Source of the DNA: Lactobacillus kalixensis DSM 16043
GTDB taxonomy: Bacteria > Bacillota > Bacilli > Lactobacillales > Lactobacillaceae
Assembly (NCBI RefSeq): GCF_001434335.1
Contig: NZ_AZFM01000001.1
Coordinates: 91,349-155,348 of the forward strand
Direction of reading: 5' to 3'
Length of the DNA stretch: 64,000 bases
Below, piece by piece: positions 62,852-64,000 of the stretch. Made by a program: the position numbers and the translations under genes. The notes under the pieces were generated by a model that worked only from the letters and a program-made list of their open reading frames with translations, made no database searches and was not told the DNA's origin. Each line of letters starts with the position of its first letter. Within the stretch, counting starts at the first letter, position 1.

Positions 62852-63784
62852 ATGACTGATAAAAAAATATATGATGTCATTATTATCGGCGCAGGCCCCG
62901 GTGGTTTAACTGCTGCACTATATGCTGCACGTGCCAATTTAAAAGTTCTTATCTTAGATCGTGGTCCATATGGTGGACAAATGAACAATACTGATGCGAT
63001 TGATAACTATCCTGGTTTTACCGAAATTAAGGGACCAGAATTAGGAGAAAAGATGTATCAATCAGTGATGAAATTTAATCCCGACTTTGAATATGGTGAT
63101 GTTCAAGATGTTAGGTTAGATGGCAACAAGAAAATTGTTAAAACTGATACAGGCGAATATACTGCTCCTGTAGTTATTATTGCAACAGGTGCTGATCATA
63201 AGAAAATTAATGTTCCTGGTGAAGAAGAATACTCAGGACGTGGTGTTTCATACTGCGCGGTCTGCGATGCAGCTTTCTTCAAAGATGAAGATGTGGCTGT
63301 GATTGGTGGTGGAGATTCAGCTGTGGAAGAAGGAATTTATCTTTCACAATTGGCTAAAAGCGTAACTATTGTTCATCGCCGTGATCAATTACGTGCTCAA
63401 CCAACTTTACAAAAGCGTGCCTTTGATAAAGATAATATTCATTTTATTTGGAATGCTGAAACTGAAGCAATTCAAGGCGATGGTAATAAGACGACTGACT
63501 TAGTTTATAAAGATAAAGAAACTGGCGAAGAAAAGAAGTTACCAGTTGCAGGTGTGTTTATTTATGTGGGGGTTGTGCCACAAACCGTTCCGTTTAAAGA
63601 TTTAGGTATCTTGAACAAGTATGGTTGGGTTGAAACTGATGACCATATGCGTACTAAAGTTCCAGGTATTTTAGCTTTGGGTGATGTACGTAGCAAAGAT
63701 TTACGACAAATTGCTAATGCAGTTGGCGATGGTAGTATTGCGGGTCAAGAAGCATACAATTATCTGCAAGGTTTAGATAAATAA
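62852..63784 (+). CDS. trxB: Thioredoxin reductase
   Basis: FAD/NADPH enzyme (310 aa) that keeps thioredoxin reduced. The FAD site is IIGAGPGGLTAALYAARA, the redox pair is CAVCDAAFF, the NADPH site is VIGGGDSAVEEGIYLSQ with HRRDQLRAQP, and the C-terminal FAD motif is GILALGDVRSKDLRQIANAVGDG. TAAGGAG precedes the ATG. Spx, encoded near 22.7 kb, controls trxB in other Firmicutes. A terminator follows. Confidence 0.97.
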   Translation: MTDKKIYDVIIIGAGPGGLTAALYAARANLKVLILDRGPYGGQMNNTDAIDNYPGFTEIKGPELGEKMYQSVMKFNPDFEYGDVQDVRLDGNKKIVKTDTGEYTAPVVIIATGADHKKINVPGEEEYSGRGVSYCAVCDAAFFKDEDVAVIGGGDSAVEEGIYLSQLAKSVTIVHRRDQLRAQPTLQKRAFDKDNIHFIWNAETEAIQGDGNKTTDLVYKDKETGEEKKLPVAGVFIYVGVVPQTVPFKDLGILNKYGWVETDDHMRTKVPGILALGDVRSKDLRQIANAVGDGSIAGQEAYNYLQGLDK

Positions 63785-63816
63785 CATAAATTTATATTGA
63801 TTACATATAAGAATTA

Positions 63817-63861
63817 AGAGCGATTTTTTGAACTTTTAGGTTTGAAAAATCGCTTTTTTTC
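63817..63861 (+). terminator. Terminator of trxB
   Basis: AGCGATTTTT and AAAAATCGCT form a 10-bp stem with a 16-base loop, then a run of T. Confidence 0.85.
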
Positions 63862-63892
63862 TAAACATTCAATTAAGATATTTATATTTATT

Positions 63893-63919
63893 AAAAAATG
63901 TAAATCGCTTACATTTTTT
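63893..63919. repeat. Perfect inverted repeat near the right edge
   Basis: AAAAAATGTAA-ATCGC-TTACATTTTTT is an 11-bp perfect palindrome. It could be a second terminator or an operator (TGTAA-N5-TTACA) of a gene beyond the window. Another TTTACATT lies 8 bases further on. The rest of this 216-base tail shows no gene. Confidence 0.55.
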
Positions 63920-64000
63920 CTCCAAAATTTACATTAAATAATATACGCAAATTGCAATAATAAGTTGGACACTTTATGCAGCTTGATAGATGTTATCTAA

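Overview
The window is a gene-dense, AT-rich stretch of a Gram-positive chromosome. Gene content and order point to Lactobacillus of the acidophilus/gasseri/johnsonii group. Pointers are a stand-alone sucrose phosphorylase, oleate hydratase, a YSIRK-type LPXTG mucus-binding-like protein, DUF1149 and DUF1827 proteins, and the Firmicutes blocks spx-mecA-coiA-yjbH-yjbK-relQ-nadK-rluD, ftsK-ymfF-ymfH-ymfI-rodZ-pgsA-recA-rny and yvyE/comFA-comFC-hpf-secA-prfB. Species identity is inferred, not proven. I saw no rRNA, tRNA, CRISPR array, insertion sequence or prophage. No gene-free stretch exceeds about 300 bases; the larger gaps hold promoters and terminators, and one may hold an RNA gene.

Layout. 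1-6.2 kb: edge-cut MFS exporter, orphan PhnD-like lipoprotein, and a MarR-controlled heterodimeric ABC exporter. 6.2-9.8 kb: amidohydrolase and AraC regulator, divergent from sucrose phosphorylase. 9.8-17.3 kb: murC, a candidate structured RNA, rlmCD, recX, small proteins, a CBS/CorC protein and prfC. 17.3-20 kb: DUF1827 gene and clpE behind a CIRCE operator. 20-23.1 kb: ptsH-ptsI and spx. 23.2-26.5 kb: a large cell-wall-anchored surface protein set between spx and mecA. 26.6-32 kb: mecA, coiA, spxH-like, CYTH, relQ-nadK-rluD. 32-38.6 kb: oleate hydratase, GH31 alpha-glucosidase, VTT membrane protein, lactonase, orphan EIIA-like protein. 38.6-51.3 kb: AI-2E-type permease, trmL, DUF1149, ftsK, ymfF-ymfH-ymfI, rodZ-like, pgsA, recA, rny. 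51.4-64 kb: tagO, yvyE, comFA-comFC, hpf, secA, prfB (programmed frameshift), hprK-lgt-gpsA, trxB.

How the genes work together. HPr, enzyme I and HPr kinase form the PTS and catabolite-control core, and cre-like sites lie at the oleate hydratase, lactonase, sucrose phosphorylase and hpf promoters. Spx, the SpxH-like adaptor, MecA and ClpE form a regulated-proteolysis set. MurC, TagO, PgsA, SecA, Lgt and GpsA serve the envelope; RF2, RF3, HPF, TrmL, RlmCD, RNase Y and RelQ serve translation and RNA turnover.

The most interesting signal is a shared noncoding motif, a six-T run followed by (G)CGTATTTAA. It lies directly upstream of coiA and of comFA-comFC, and again in the gap before recA where cinA usually sits. 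It resembles the T-tract plus combox that ComX/SigX-type competence sigma factors use. The recA copy still has a Shine-Dalgarno sequence after it but no gene, as if cinA had been lost and its promoter left behind.
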